A program made the position numbers and the translations under genes. The notes beneath the pieces are model-generated. The model made no database searches. It had not been told where the DNA came from and was given only the letters and a program-made list of their open reading frames with translations. DNA of 64,000 nucleotides from Capra hircus (lineage: Eukaryota > Chordata > Mammalia > Artiodactyla > Bovidae), in NCBI RefSeq assembly GCF_001704415.2, contig NC_030831.1:41958134-42022133 (forward strand), given 5' to 3'. Of this stretch, positions 23,692-36,600 are shown one piece after another (positions within the stretch are counted from its first letter, which is position 1; each line of letters starts with the position of its first letter).

Positions 23692-24445
23692 TCAGTTCAG
23701 TTCAGTCGGTCAGTCGTGTCTGACTCTTTGCGACCCCATGAATCGCAGCATGCCAGGCCTCCCCATCCATCACCAACTCCCGGCGTTCGCTCAAACTCAC
23801 ATCCACCGAGTCGGTGATGCCATCTCATCCTCTGTCGTCCCCTTCTCCTCCTGCCCCCAATCCCTCCCAGCATCAGTCTTTTCCAATGAGTCCACTCTTT
23901 GCATCAGGTAGCCAAAGTACTGGAGTTTCAGCTTTAGCATCATTCCTTCCAAAGAACACCCAGGACTGATCTCCTTTAGAATGGACTGGTTGGATCTCCT
24001 TGCAGTCCAAGGGACTTGCAAGAGTCTTCTCCAACACCACAGTTCAAAAGCATCAATTCTTCAGCACTCAGCTTTCTTCACAGTCCAACTCTCACATCCA
24101 TACATGACTACTGGGAAAACCATAGCCTTGACTAGATGAACCTTTGTTGGCAAAGTAACGTCTCTGCTTTCCAATATGTTATCTAGGTTGGTCATAACTT
24201 TCCTTTCAAGGAGTAAGCGTCTTTTAATTTCATGGCTGCAATCACCGTCTGCAGTGATTTTGGAGCCCCCCAAAAATAAAGTCTGACACTATGTCCACTG
24301 TTTCCCCATCTATTTCCCATGAAGTGATGGGACCAGATGCCATGATCTTCATTTTCTGAATGCTGAGCTTTAAGCCAACTTTTTCACTCTCCTCTTTCAC
24401 TTTCATCAAGAGGCTTTTTAGTTCCTCTTCACTTTGTGCCTTAAA
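23692..24445 (-). mobile_element. BovB, antisense, 5'-truncated (0.75 kb)
   Basis: Continuous from the TTCAGTTCAG terminus back into the reverse-transcriptase C-terminal region ('ttttcactctcctctttcac'). Frameshifted; no function. Confidence 0.93.
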
Positions 24446-24614
24446 CCAGTGCAAAGAGAAACAAGTGATTCTGGTAGTTTTTCAGATGAATATTATAAAA
24501 ACATTAAAGAGGAGTAAGAACTAACACAGTTCACTTTTGAGCATGGTACTTAAACTGTGTACCGTTGTGTAATGAAGAAGAAAAATGTGAACAGATCTTG
24601 AGCTTTTCTTATAT

Positions 24615-24845
24615 TTGTACCTTTTTATTATTTCTTTAAAAATTTTTATTATTGAAATATAGCTGGATTACAAAGTTGTGTTAATTATTGCTGTGCAGCA
24701 CCGTGGTTCAGTTATACACATATACCCACGCATATATATTCTTTTTCATACTTTCCGTTCTGGTTTATCACATGATATTGAGTACAGTTCCCTGTGCTGC
24801 ACAGTAGAACCTTGGTATTTATCCACATTTGTCCTTTGTGGTGTC
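24615..24845 (-). repeat. Ruminant L1 3'-UTR fragment, antisense
   Basis: 'attattgaaatatagctgga' and 'gttccctgtgctgcacagta' are diagnostic of the bovine L1 3' end. Confidence 0.8.
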
Positions 24846-25383
24846 CATTCTAGCAAAACTGTTTTGTGTGCAGTTTAGGAATGAGCAAGTGAGGTTCTCC
24901 CTCTGTTAGCTGTATCAACACATGGATTGCCTACTGCATGTAACTGCAGCTAATGATCTGAACCTGTGTGAGTCACTACATCTATCACTGTTTTGTAAAT
25001 TTTACTAATGACACTGAACTGTTCATGTGTAGTTATATAAAGAGTCTTGTTACTCATGGTTGTTTGTTCATAACTTAAGAAAAATTAAGGTTTCTGTTGG
25101 ATAGCAATCGAAATGAAACCTCTTACAGCGGCGGGCTCTTTTTAGGAGAAACTCTGTCCTGCCTTGATGTCCTGTGTCCTTTCATTTGGTTAATTTTCCT
25201 CACACTTGAAGATCCAGCGCTTTCAGGTTTTTGAGAACTGACGTGCATGTGTGAGGCACGAATGCAACTCAAGATGACAAAACCAGCGACGGTTCTTGAG
25301 GGGGGTTTGCCGAGCTGTGCGTCTGTCTGCTGCCCCTGGGCGCTGGTGGCCACCAGGTGATCGTGATGCTCTGTCTCCCGCAG
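24846..25383. other. End of intron 1
   Basis: No repeat seen. Contains the acceptor region of RALBP1 exon 2. Confidence 0.5.
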
Positions 25384-25680
25384 GTGTGATGGATAGGTGA
25401 CCGAGAAGCCCTGCTCGCTGTCATCAGGGAGGCAGCATGACCGAGTGCTTCCTGCCCCCCACCAGCAGCCCCAGTGAGCACCGCAGGGTGGAGCATGGCG
25501 GCGGGCTCACCCGCACCCCCAGCTCCGAGGAGATCAGCCCCACCAAGTTTCCCGGGCTGTACCGCACGGGCGAGCCCTCTCCCCCCCACGACAGCCTCCA
25601 TGAGCCTCCCGATGTAGTGTCTGACGATGAGAAGGACCATGGGAAGAAGAAAGGAAAGTTCAAGAAAAAGGAAAAAAGGA
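25384..25680 (+). CDS. RALBP1: RALBP1 exon 2 (53-nt 5' UTR, then residues 1-81)
   Basis: The acceptor is TCTCCCGCAG|GTGTG and the donor AGGA|GTAAGT. The ATG is at 25437. The exon encodes the Ser/Pro-rich N-terminus and the basic stretch with GKKKGK at 69-74, a proposed ATP-binding motif. It ends one base into codon 82. Confidence 0.96.
25389..25400 (+). promoter_or_regulatory. Upstream ORF 2 in RALBP1 leader (Met-Asp-Arg-stop)
   Basis: Five bases into exon 2 an ATG with G at -3 and G at +4 is followed by GAT AGG TGA. It ends 36 nt before the main ATG. Every transcript using exon 2 would carry it, so it is a plausible brake on RALBP1 translation. Confidence 0.6.
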
Positions 25681-27608
25681 GTAAGTGCCATTTCCTCTGT
25701 GCTGTGGCTTTACTCTAGATAAATATCTGCTCTAGTCACGTGTACCTGCCATCCTATATCCAGGGACTCCTGCTTTATATTTTGTTTTCAGGGTCTCAGT
25801 TTTTGTATTTTAGGGTCTTACTGTCGCAAGTAAAAATACTGAATTTCCAGAAGTGGTAAAGTTTTCTGGTGGAGGTTTCTTAAGTTGGTTTTTTAAAATA
25901 ATGTATGAAAAATAATTGTTGAAATTTTGTGCTTATGGAGTCTCACTGTCTTGGTGAGGTTGTGTAGGCCAGTTGGGGCACATGGTAAGAGATAGTGTAT
26001 TTGTTTTCTTAAGCAGATACCACGACACGCCCATATGGGATTCCTGTTCTGTAGGGAGGATGATAGCTTTCTATTACTGGGTTGGCTGAAAAGTTCAGGT
26101 TTTCCTGTACAATGTTACAGAAAAACTCAAATGAACTTTTTGGCCACCCCAATATCATGTTCTTTTGCCATTCTGGTTGGTGTGGAATTCGTGGTATTTT
26201 AACTAGAGGGAAATTTATGCAGTACCTTTAATCTCTATTATAGAATCTCTATTATTAGTTTCTATTTTAGCTTGTAAGATATTAGGGTAAAGAAAAGAAC
26301 AGGAGAGTTTTAGATGTTTTTAAAAAAACCCAAAAAACAAGGAAGCCAAACTAGGGCAGCTCTGATATTGAGTAGCTGGCAGTGTGAAACCCAGGCTTCT
26401 GACTCAGGGGCATGGCTGACACTCGAGGTTAGGGGTTTCCTGGTTGGTCTTCCCCAGAGGAAGCTCCATCCCTGCTGCTGCCCCAGAAGGAACTTACCAG
26501 CCAGAGACCTGGGAGCCAGATGCGGTGGGGAGGAAAAGAGCACCTACACAGTCCTGCATCTCCAGTTGTGACTGGAGATGGCTTTAGAGTCCAGGCACCA
26601 AATAGAAAAACCTAAGCTAAGAGAAGTGGAGGTTAGAGGATGTTCTTCCGAGTGTGCAGGAATGTTGTGTGTGATGGTGGGATTCTTTCCAAATAATTTG
26701 AAATAATAAATGATTATTTACAGTAATTTGGTTTGTAAAAGCTCCTCTTGCACATATGTGTAAAATAAAACCAGTTGCAAGGGTAACTAGCTCTGGTCAC
26801 GTTGCCCTCTTGTGGTTGAGGGATGTCATAGCAACACTATTCAGCCGAGATGAATGGCTGGGAAAACAGGAGGGCTGGGCCACAGGTGGAAAGCTAAGTC
26901 GCCAAGGCCAGGTGACTCTTCTTTGGTCCTGTTTTAAACATAAAAAACGGACAGTGTGACATTCAGCAGACTGTGACTCACGCTTCCTGCGTTTCTTTGG
27001 CAGCTGAAGGCTATGCTGCCTTTCAGGAAGATAGTTCGGGGGAAGAAGCCGAAAGTCCTTCCAAAATGAAGAGGTCCAAGGGGATCCATGTCTTCAAGAA
27101 GCCCAGCTTTTCTAAAAAGAAAGAGAAGGATTTTAAAATAAAAGAGAAACCCAAAGAGGAAAAACATAAAGAAGAAAAGCACAAAGAGGAGAAGCATAAA
27201 GAGAAGAAGTCGAAAGACTTGACAGCAGCCGACGTGGTTAAACAGTGGAAGGAGAAGAAGAAGAAGAAGAAGCCGATTCAGGAGACAGAGGTGCCTCAGC
27301 TGGATGTCCCGAGCCTCAGGCCCATCTTCGGGGTCCCGCTGGCGGACGCGGTGGAGAGGACCATGATGTACGACGGCGTGCGGCTGCCCGCGGTCTTCCG
27401 GGAGTGCGTGGACTACGTGGAGAAGCACGGCATGAAGTGCGAGGGCATCTACAGGGTGTCAGGTGAGGGCCGCGCTGCTTGCTACCGGTCCGCTTGCCTC
27501 TGTGTTTCACAGGAAGGAGCAGAATACTTGGGAGCAAGATTGTGACCTGGGTCCTAAGCCTCATTCATGTCCTTGGTCCTTCCAGGTGAACAAAGGCTCC
27601 ACACTGTG

Positions 27609-27642
<34 letters not shown>

Positions 27643-30600
27643 CGCGCGCGCATGCTGCCTTTTTACTCGATCCCCACACCCCCATTAGGAGGGCTCACAG
27701 TGGGTTGATTGTGCAATGCCTGGCGCGTGTGGCCAGCACCCTTCACCTGGGTGCCCCCGAGAGGCTGGGTGCTGGGAGGAGGTCAGCGGGGAGGAAGGGC
27801 ATCTGGCGTCTGCGTCCAGGATGTGTCTTGGCCACGAGACACCATGACTGACACTGTCGTGTGAGTTTTTCCTCAGTCCAGCTGAGGGATGGGCTGTTCT
27901 TGCTAAGTGTTTAGACCCCAGGGGTGGATTCCTCCAGGTCAGCTGTGGCTCTGACATAATGTTATTGAAGTCTAGGTTCCATTTTCCTACATTCCGTGTG
28001 TGTGAAAACTAACATCTCGTACTTGGCAGGAGTGTGATTCCTATTGGGTGTCTAAAGTTGAACTGGACACGTGTGGTCCAAAATTGAGCCTCTGTTCTTA
28101 CAAAGCGGTGTGGCTTAGGTGTTGGTGCAGGATGCAGCTCCTACCTGTGCTACACCCGTGCTGTCGCTCCTCACCTTCCCATGACTGAGGCTGTAACATG
28201 CATTGTTGCTCATGCATATTCATGATGAGTTAGATCATACACATTTAGAATAAAGAGACTAGATTTAGTTTTTCCATTTAATTGGTTCATGCACATTTCT
28301 TGAAGGTAATTTGATATGCCCTTTCTTTGTTAAGAAAGAGCAGGCATGTTTGATAACTGGGGAGACTGTTATGTAGCCCACAGAAAACATGTCGTTTAAT
28401 GAGTGTTTTGGCTAATATGCTGCTATTTTATAGAAAATAAGAAAATAAATTAGGCACTGAATTTTAACTTATAACTTCTTAGTTACATAAAATAAACATA
28501 TTTAACTGAATGTAAAACTTGCCTTTTAAGAAAAATTAATGATGGATTTTTAAAGATCTACACAAGACTAACGTAGCTGCTTCTCGCTCGTGATTCTGAT
28601 AGGCATGAGGAAATTTCATTTTAGGTGAAAGCTTCTCTGAAGGTTCCTACAGCGTGTTCAGAGGGCTCTCTGGACTTTGTCCCGATTTTCTATGTTTGTA
28701 TTCTTTTGCCGCTGGAGGTGTGGGATGTCTGCTCTGTTCGACACTGAGCTGCACCCCTGGTCCTTGGCTGCTTGGAGAGCGAGCACCTGCTTTGATCAGT
28801 TCTGTGTTTATCTGTGAGGCTGTGGCAGAACACTGCACTCAGCATTCGGGACTGCAGAACCGTGCCTGTGACTTTTCTTTTCGAATGCTAGTAGTATTGC
28901 TTTTTCATGGATAACTTTGATTCACACTTACTCATGTCCAAGTTCTAGTTTTAGAACGAATCTCTTGTCATCTGCTCTTTCTGTACTTGAGACTTTGAAG
29001 TGTTCAGTTTTTAAAAGGAAAGCATTTTGGTAACAATTTCTGAGTAACAGACTAAACACATATTCTCATTGTTCACTTGTGCCATTTTCTGGGCAGGCAC
29101 TGCTGGGGCAAAGTTACACATCTACAAGGTATTCATGAGAGAGGAGGTCATCAGGAATTTCAATTAAAGTTATCGCTCACCATATTTTATTCAGAAAAGT
29201 AAGAAAATAGGAATTATTTTCTAACTTTTCCATCTCAAAATGAAGATTATAGCAAAATAAAATCCATATTATTATTTTCCTATTTGGAATTTCTGGGGGG
29301 GGGGTTTTGTCAGTGCTGGATTAAGTTACTGATTACTGTGATGCCATTAAAAGGTTTTGTAATGTTTACCATTACAATGTCAGCCTCAATTCGTGGCTTG
29401 TTTTTAATAACTGGCCTAAAGTTTTTTTTTAATTGAAGTATAGTTGATGTACAGTTTCTTTAAGTTTCAGAGATACAACAGTGGTTCGCCACTTTTAAAG
29501 GTTACACTCCAGTCGTAGTTGTTGTGAAACACTGGCCGTGTTCCCTGTGCTGTACTGTGGAGTGTGTTTACTTTGCACATTGAGTGTGTGCCTCTTAGTT
29601 CCCCACCTCTAACTTAGCCCTCAGGCTTCCTCTCCCCTCTGGTGACCACTGACTTGTTCTCTATGTCTGAGTCTGTTCCTTTTTTGTTACATTCGCTGCT
29701 TTGTTTGTTTAGATTCCAGAAAGGAAGTACTTGTCTTTCTCTGACTTATTTCATGTAGCTTAACACCCTCCAGGTTGAGCCATGCTGTTGCCAGTGGCAG
29801 GATTTCGTTCTTGTTTGTAGCTGAGTGGCATTCTGTTGTGTGTAGCGTCACACCTTGGCCTGAAGTTTCAAGTATTGAAGACAGCTGAAGCTACTTTGTG
29901 CTCTCATGAGTGAGCACTCAGTGTCACTGAATTCTGTCTTAAATGCAGATTGGAGTCAAGGCTTACATACTTAGTGTCTTAAAAACATTTATGTGTATTT
30001 CTTTCTGACCAGTAAGAAAAGCAAGACAATTTGATTTTAGTAACCCAGATTTCACTTCTTTTTTGGTTCTAGCCCTGTTTTAGATTAAGAAAACATGTAA
30101 AGAATTTAAATGTAGAAATTAGATATTAGGTATTATTAGAAATTAGGTATTTATTGGGGAATAATTTTCAGACACTTTGTTTAGATGGTGAGCTCACCTT
30201 TTCCATTTGATACAATTTTTATTTATAAAAAAGTACTCACCCACACCTTTTTGCAGTGTGCTTTTGTGTACTGGGTTGTATTTTAAATTGTCAATTTTGT
30301 GACTGGTTAGAAAAAGCAGTTGGCCACTCATGTAGAGGAAGGCTTATGCTCGAATTATAGTTTAACTTTTGCCTACGTAATCTTTAAAAACATATTTTCC
30401 CTTAATCGATTGGCATATTTGCTTAATGTTTCTGTGTTTGCTGTGATATTTGTTCTGAATATTGTTTTTCCATTATCATGTAGCGTTTGGCTAAATTCGT
30501 CCTCAGAGTGTAGCCTTCTCTCTTATTTACGGAGGAATTGTGTGAACAATATGCAGACAAACAGTTAACATGCCAGGTTGGCTCTTTTCCCATCTCCCCC

Positions 30601-33600
30601 AGGGGTGATGGTGGGCATGCTGCGGAAGAAAGCTGTGTATTTGATTTTTTTTTTCCTTGACACTTTTATTTGTTCTGAATTTGAATGTTCTCAGGAATTA
30701 AATCCAAGGTGGATGAGCTGAAAGCAGCCTACGACAGAGAGGAGTCTCCAAACTTGGAAGAGTATGAACCGAACACGGTGGCCAGTTTGCTAAAGCAGTA
30801 CCTGCGGGACCTGCCTGAGAACCTGCTGACCAAGGAGCTCCTCCCTCGCTTCGAGGAGGCGTGTGGCCGGAGCTCGGAGGCCGAGAAGGTGCAGGAGTTC
30901 CAGCGCCTGCTGGAAGAGCTGCCCGAGTGCAGCCGCCTTCTCATCTCTTGGCTCATCGTGCACATGGACCATGTTATTGCCAAGGAACTGGAAACAAAAA
31001 TGAACATCCAGAACATTTCCATAGTGCTCAGCCCCACTGTCCAGGTACACGGCCTTCCTGGCACACATGTGGGCCCTTGGGGTTGGGGCGAGGGCGCTTC
31101 CTGTGCTGAGTCATACACCAAGCAGTGGACCAGGGACAGTGGGCAAGGGCCTGGCCTGAGTGTTGCTGTTTTCTTTCACAGTGTGGATGGTGTTGACGTG
31201 AAAGGTGGTAAGCCTGTTGACCTTTTAGCTGTGCCTGTGAAATCTGAGTATTGTTCAGGTTTGGGTGTAGGTCTTATAAGCAGCTCCTGATGACAGTGAC
31301 CTGTCCTTAGTGGAGGAGGAGCCTGGATACCTGCAGTCCCAGTTCATCTGCAGAGTTTTAAAGATTTCAGTTACTCCATCAAATAGCATTACTGCTCAGT
31401 CATGTCACACAGACATACAGACTCAGGCCCAAGGGGGCCTAACGTTATTCATTTGGTCAGGAACTTAACCTGAAGATTTCAGTCATGAAGCTTATATAAA
31501 GTATTTTATAGAATCTTAACCTGGGGAGGCATTTCAAGGAGGTGGGTGGTGATTCTTTGTAACGTAAATTCCTGGTCTTCGTTTCCTGCTGCTCACTTGG
31601 TGCTGGCATAGAATGTGTGGTGAGTTCCTTTACTGGAGTTACTGATATTTCACTCTGGCCAGAAATAGAGGGCAGAATAATGAGGGGTTATAGTTTTTGT
31701 TTTAAGCCCTCTTGGTGAATACACCAGGTCATTTGTTGGTCACTGTTACAGCACACTGTGACGTATAACAGTTTTTTTTCTTTCACTGAAGATTCCTTCA
31801 TTGCTCATTGCTTATAGCTTGGAAACAAGATGTTCCTTAAATTTCCTGTTAGTTAAATTTCAGAATTTGGTAAATGTTACATTATTACTTAGTATTTCTA
31901 TAATAGGGATGGTGGTGTCACAGAAGATGCAGGTGTGTTGTCAGAGTAAGTTAGGTAGGAAACAGTTTCTTTTACTAGCTATTTAGCCACCTAACATCCT
32001 GGTGTCTTAGCATCTGAGCTTTGGAGTTTCCTGGAAGGTGTTTGTCCCTGGAGTTGGGGTTCCCATGCTCAGCCCAGCTCTGTAGCCACAGGCTCGCCTG
32101 TTCCTCAGTTGATCCAGTCGCGTGTGTTAGAATGCCTCATAGTAACTGGAAAATAAAGAACGTAGGATTTAAAAAATCAGTTAATGCTCTAGTGCTGCTG
32201 CTGCTGCTGCTGCTAAGTTGCTTCAATCGTGTCCGACTCTGTGCGAACCCATAGACAGCAGCCCGCCAGGCTCTGCCGTCCCTGGGATTCTCCAGGCAAG
32301 AGCACTGGAGTGGGTTGCCATTGCCTTCTCCAGTGCATGAAAGTGAAAAGTGAAAGTGAAGTCGCTCAGTCGTGTCCGACCCTCAGCGACTCCATGGACT
32401 GCAGCCTTCCAGTCTCTTCTGTCCGTGGGATTTTCCAGGCAAGAGTACTGGAGTGGGTTGCCATTGCCTTCTCCGGCTCTAGTGCTAAAACAGAATAAAT
32501 CAATGATAATCAGCCTCTGCATCCCTTTCTTGGCTTTTCCCCCAGTCCCTCATAGTGCTGAGTCTACCACTTAATCTGTACTTTCTTATTCTCTTCTTTA
32601 AATTGGCCATTAAGTAGCAAAGCATGTCTTGTGACTCCTGAGGATTAAAAGAGGTACTTAGGCAATAGACACAAATGAAATGAAATGATTTTAATATTTT
32701 TCTTGTAAATCCTTTTTTTTTTTAGATTAGCAATCGTGTTCTCTATGTATTTTTCACACACGTGCAAGAGCTCTTTGGAAATGTGACACTGAAGCAAGTG
32801 ACGAAGCCCCTGCGATGGTCTAACATGGCCACGATGCCCACACTGCCCGAGACGCAGGAGAGCATCAAGGAGGAGATCCGGAGACAGGTGTGTGCCTGCC
32901 GCCCTCCGGCCCCCGAGCTGCCCTCGCGCTGACCCTGCAGGAGACGGGTGCTGACGGCCCATGAGTCCCTGGCCGTTGAGCACTTCTGTGTGTGTGTAGC
33001 TTTCGGGCACGTTCTTCATGGCACACCAAGGCCAGAACTTCCCATGTGATGCTGATTCATGCTCATTAAGTCAGGATATCATGGTACACAGAGCACAGGT
33101 TTGGAAATCAAAAGACCTGGCTTGAAATTCTTGCTCTGCTCCTGAGTGACCAAATAAGGCACATTGCTTAACCTCCTTAAGGCTTGGGGATTGCATTTAA
33201 AAGTAAGTCCTCTCCTAGGTTTGATCAGAAGATGACCTTTAAAAATGTTCAGCAAGGTGCCAGGTATGTTTTAAGCAGTCCAAAAATGTTGCCTTATCTG
33301 AACAAGGCTGCATTTATTGGCCTTATTTTACAGATGAGAATAATGAAAGTTGGCAGAGGTAAATAACTTACTCTGTGTCACCTGGTTTATTACCAAGTAT
33401 TACAACCAGGATTTAACCCCGGATCCTGTGCTTTCCTGAAATAGCGCTGGTCAGTTGTGTGTGCTTGGCAAGCCCAGTAAGAAACTCAAGACTAAGACAT
33501 TTACTTATATTTGATTATTATTGCATCTTTTGTTCACATGTAACACATCAGATCCCTGCTTGCTTTTCTTCCCTGTCCTTTCCAAGTTCCTGTTTCTTAG

Positions 33601-36600
33601 TAGTTGATATTGTTGGGGGAAGGGATGTGAATTGACTGCTGGGAACCAATGTGTACTGATGGATTAGAACCTAGTGCTCAGGCAGAAAAACTACAGAGGA
33701 TTTTTCAGTCATAGCCTTGAAAACACAATCTGTGCCATTATGTCATTTCTTTAATGATAACTGAAAAGTAGTCGATTTTGCATCTTTAGAAATGGCACGT
33801 GGCTTTAAGATGATAGGATGTGAAATCCTATTCAGTGTGTGGTGTATTACTTTCTAGGAGTTTCTTTTGAATTGTTTACATCGAGATCTACAGGGCGGGA
33901 TAAAGGATTTATCGAAAGAGGAGAGATTATGGGAAGTACAAAGAATTCTGACAGCCCTCAAGAGAAAACTGAGAGAAGCTAAAAGACAAGTGAGTAAATT
34001 TATTATTTTGGTATATCATGTTTATGATGAAGTGTAAAAAGAATGCATTAAAATCTTTTACATGCTATTCTAAGTTATTTTTTTTAAGTATGACAACAAA
34101 TCCTTTTTGAAGGGAAGTTCCCTGATGGGAGATTTGTTCACATGTTTCCAGTTCTGGATTATTGATCCTTCAGCTTGGTATCAGGGAAGTATTTCCTTTA
34201 ATTTAGGAAGTTGAGTTTTTTAATTACACTGTTTGACTAAAAAGATGTCAGTTTTGTTGTTTTCTGGCTTGGTTGGACCTGTAAACAGGTTTCCAGGGTG
34301 AGAAGCAGTCCAGTGGTGATATATTTCAAAGGCTGCAGGGGAATTGGAGGCCTTACACATGGAGGTACCAAAGGTCAGGAGGGGTTTTCTTTCCCTGGAA
34401 ACAAGCAGGTGACACGTTCTGCTCGATGAGCTTGGGGTTTGCAAGCCAGACTGTTGGTCTCCCTCTGGCTCAGTGTGTTGCTTGGCGCTTGGACTCTGTG
34501 AGTGTCCTGGCCAGTCTGAGGTTGAGGTCCCACATCTCTGGCCCCTCCTACACCCATGTGCAGATTCTATGCCAGGGTCCAAGAGCACTTCCAAGGGACA
34601 CAAGTTGGCATCTGTCTGATGGACCTCGTGGTGGTCAAGCTGTGCTTCTGCTGAGAGACCGGACAGTGCAGTGCTCTGGCTCGAGGGCTGGCGGGCTGCA
34701 TGGGTGTGGCGGTGGCTTTGTCAGAGAGGAGGCAGCGACAAGGTGTCTGCCCTGCGCTCCAGGACCTGCAGTTGCCCTCTGTGCATTTTCCTTTCTCCTT
34801 TTCCTCTGCCTACCAGATTATCTATCTTTTGCTTACAATGCCTGTTTTTAATTACTCCCTTCATGACTTGGCCTGGAATCAGGTTTTAGTGACAGACCAA
34901 CCAGGCCTTGTGTGGTCATTGTCCACTGTGTGGTGTCACCCGTCAGCCTTTAACACAGGGTCTTGACCCAGGTGGGTGTGGCTTCCTTTCTCTTGCTTCT
35001 GCATCTCTCTTGGATAAAGGAACTGTGACATAACAAACCAGAGCCAAGACAGAATGGGATGGATTACCTCTGCTTTGCTAGTTTCTTGAAGCTGTCTTCA
35101 TGTCTGCTTATTAATTCACAGAATGCTCCAAAGGTTCTATCAAGTTGATTTCAACTTTGAGGAATAAATGACTTTTAAAGATTCTTTCTATTAACAGACT
35201 AAAAATAAGAAAGATGATAAGATCATAACAAAAGATGCAGAAAAAGTATGTAGCGGAATTTGATATTTATTTCTTGTTAAAAACTCTTATCTTTTCAGCC
35301 TGATAAACAGCATTTACAGAAAAAAATCTGTGATTTACATTGTACGTCATGGTAAAAGTCTGAATATTTTCTTCTGGAATTGATTGGGTATACAGGCAAG
35401 GATTTCTGCTTTTACTGCTCCTGTTCAACATTGTACTAGAGGTGTTTTAGCCAGTGTGGCAAAACAAGGAAAAGAAAAAAAAGGCATACGCATTGGAGAG
35501 AAATTAGTCTTTATACACAGATCATGGGATCATCTCTGTATAAAATCTTAAGGAATCTATACAAAATTGAATATGTGAGTTTAGCAATGCTGTAACATAA
35601 AGATCAGGTATACATGTCTGTTGTATTCCTGTATGTTTGCAATGAACTATGGGATCAGTTCAGTTCAGTCACTCAGTCGTGTCTGACTCTTTGCGACCCC
35701 ATGATCGCAGCACACCAGGCTTCCCTGTCCATCACCAACTCCCGGAGTTCACTCAGACTCACATGCATTGAGTTGGTGATGCCATCCAGCCATCTTATGC
35801 TCTGTCGTCCCCTTCTCCTCCTGCCCCCAATCCCTCCCAGCATCAGAGTCTTTTCCAATGAGTCAACTCCTCACATGAGGTGGCCAAAGTACTGGAGTTT
35901 CAGCTTTAGCATCATTCCTTCCGAAGAACACCCAGGACTGATCTCCTTTAGAATGGACTGGTTGGATCTCCTTGCAGTCCAAGGGACTCTCAAGAGTCTT
36001 CTCTAACACCACAGTTCAAAAGCATCAATTCTTCAGCGCTCAGCTTTCTTCACAGTCCAGCTCTCACATCCATACATGACCACTGAGAAAACCATAGCCT
36101 TGACTAGACGGACCTTTGTTGGCAAAGTAATGTCTCTGCTTTTCGACATGCTATCTAGGTTGGTCATAACTTTTCTTCCAAGAAGTAAGCATCTTTTAAT
36201 ATCATGGCTGCAGTGGCCATCTCCAGTGATTTTGGAGACCAAAAAATGAAGTCTGACACTGTTTCCCCATCTATTTCCCATGAAATGATGGGACCAGATG
36301 CCATGATCTTCGTTTTCTGAATGTTGAGCTTTAAGCCAACTTTTTCACTCTCCTCTTTCACTTTCATCAAGAGGCTTTTTAGTTCCTCTTCACTTTCTGC
36401 CTTAAGGGTGGTGTCATCTGCATATCTGAGGCTATTGATATTTCTCCCGGCAATCTTGATTCCAGCTTGTGCTTCTTCCAGCCCAGTGTTTCTCATGATG
36501 TACTCTGCATAGAAGTTAAATAAGCAGGGTGACAATATACAGCCTTGACATACTCCTTTTCCTATTTGGAACCAGTCTGTTGTTCCATGGCCAGTTCTAA

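Noticed and set aside
35198..35245. The 48-nt phase-0 block in intron 6 as a true conserved RALBP1 microexon
   Set aside because: Flanking and internal sequence align in order with L1 ORF2, so conservation is not expected. Kept only as a candidate exonization in the findings.
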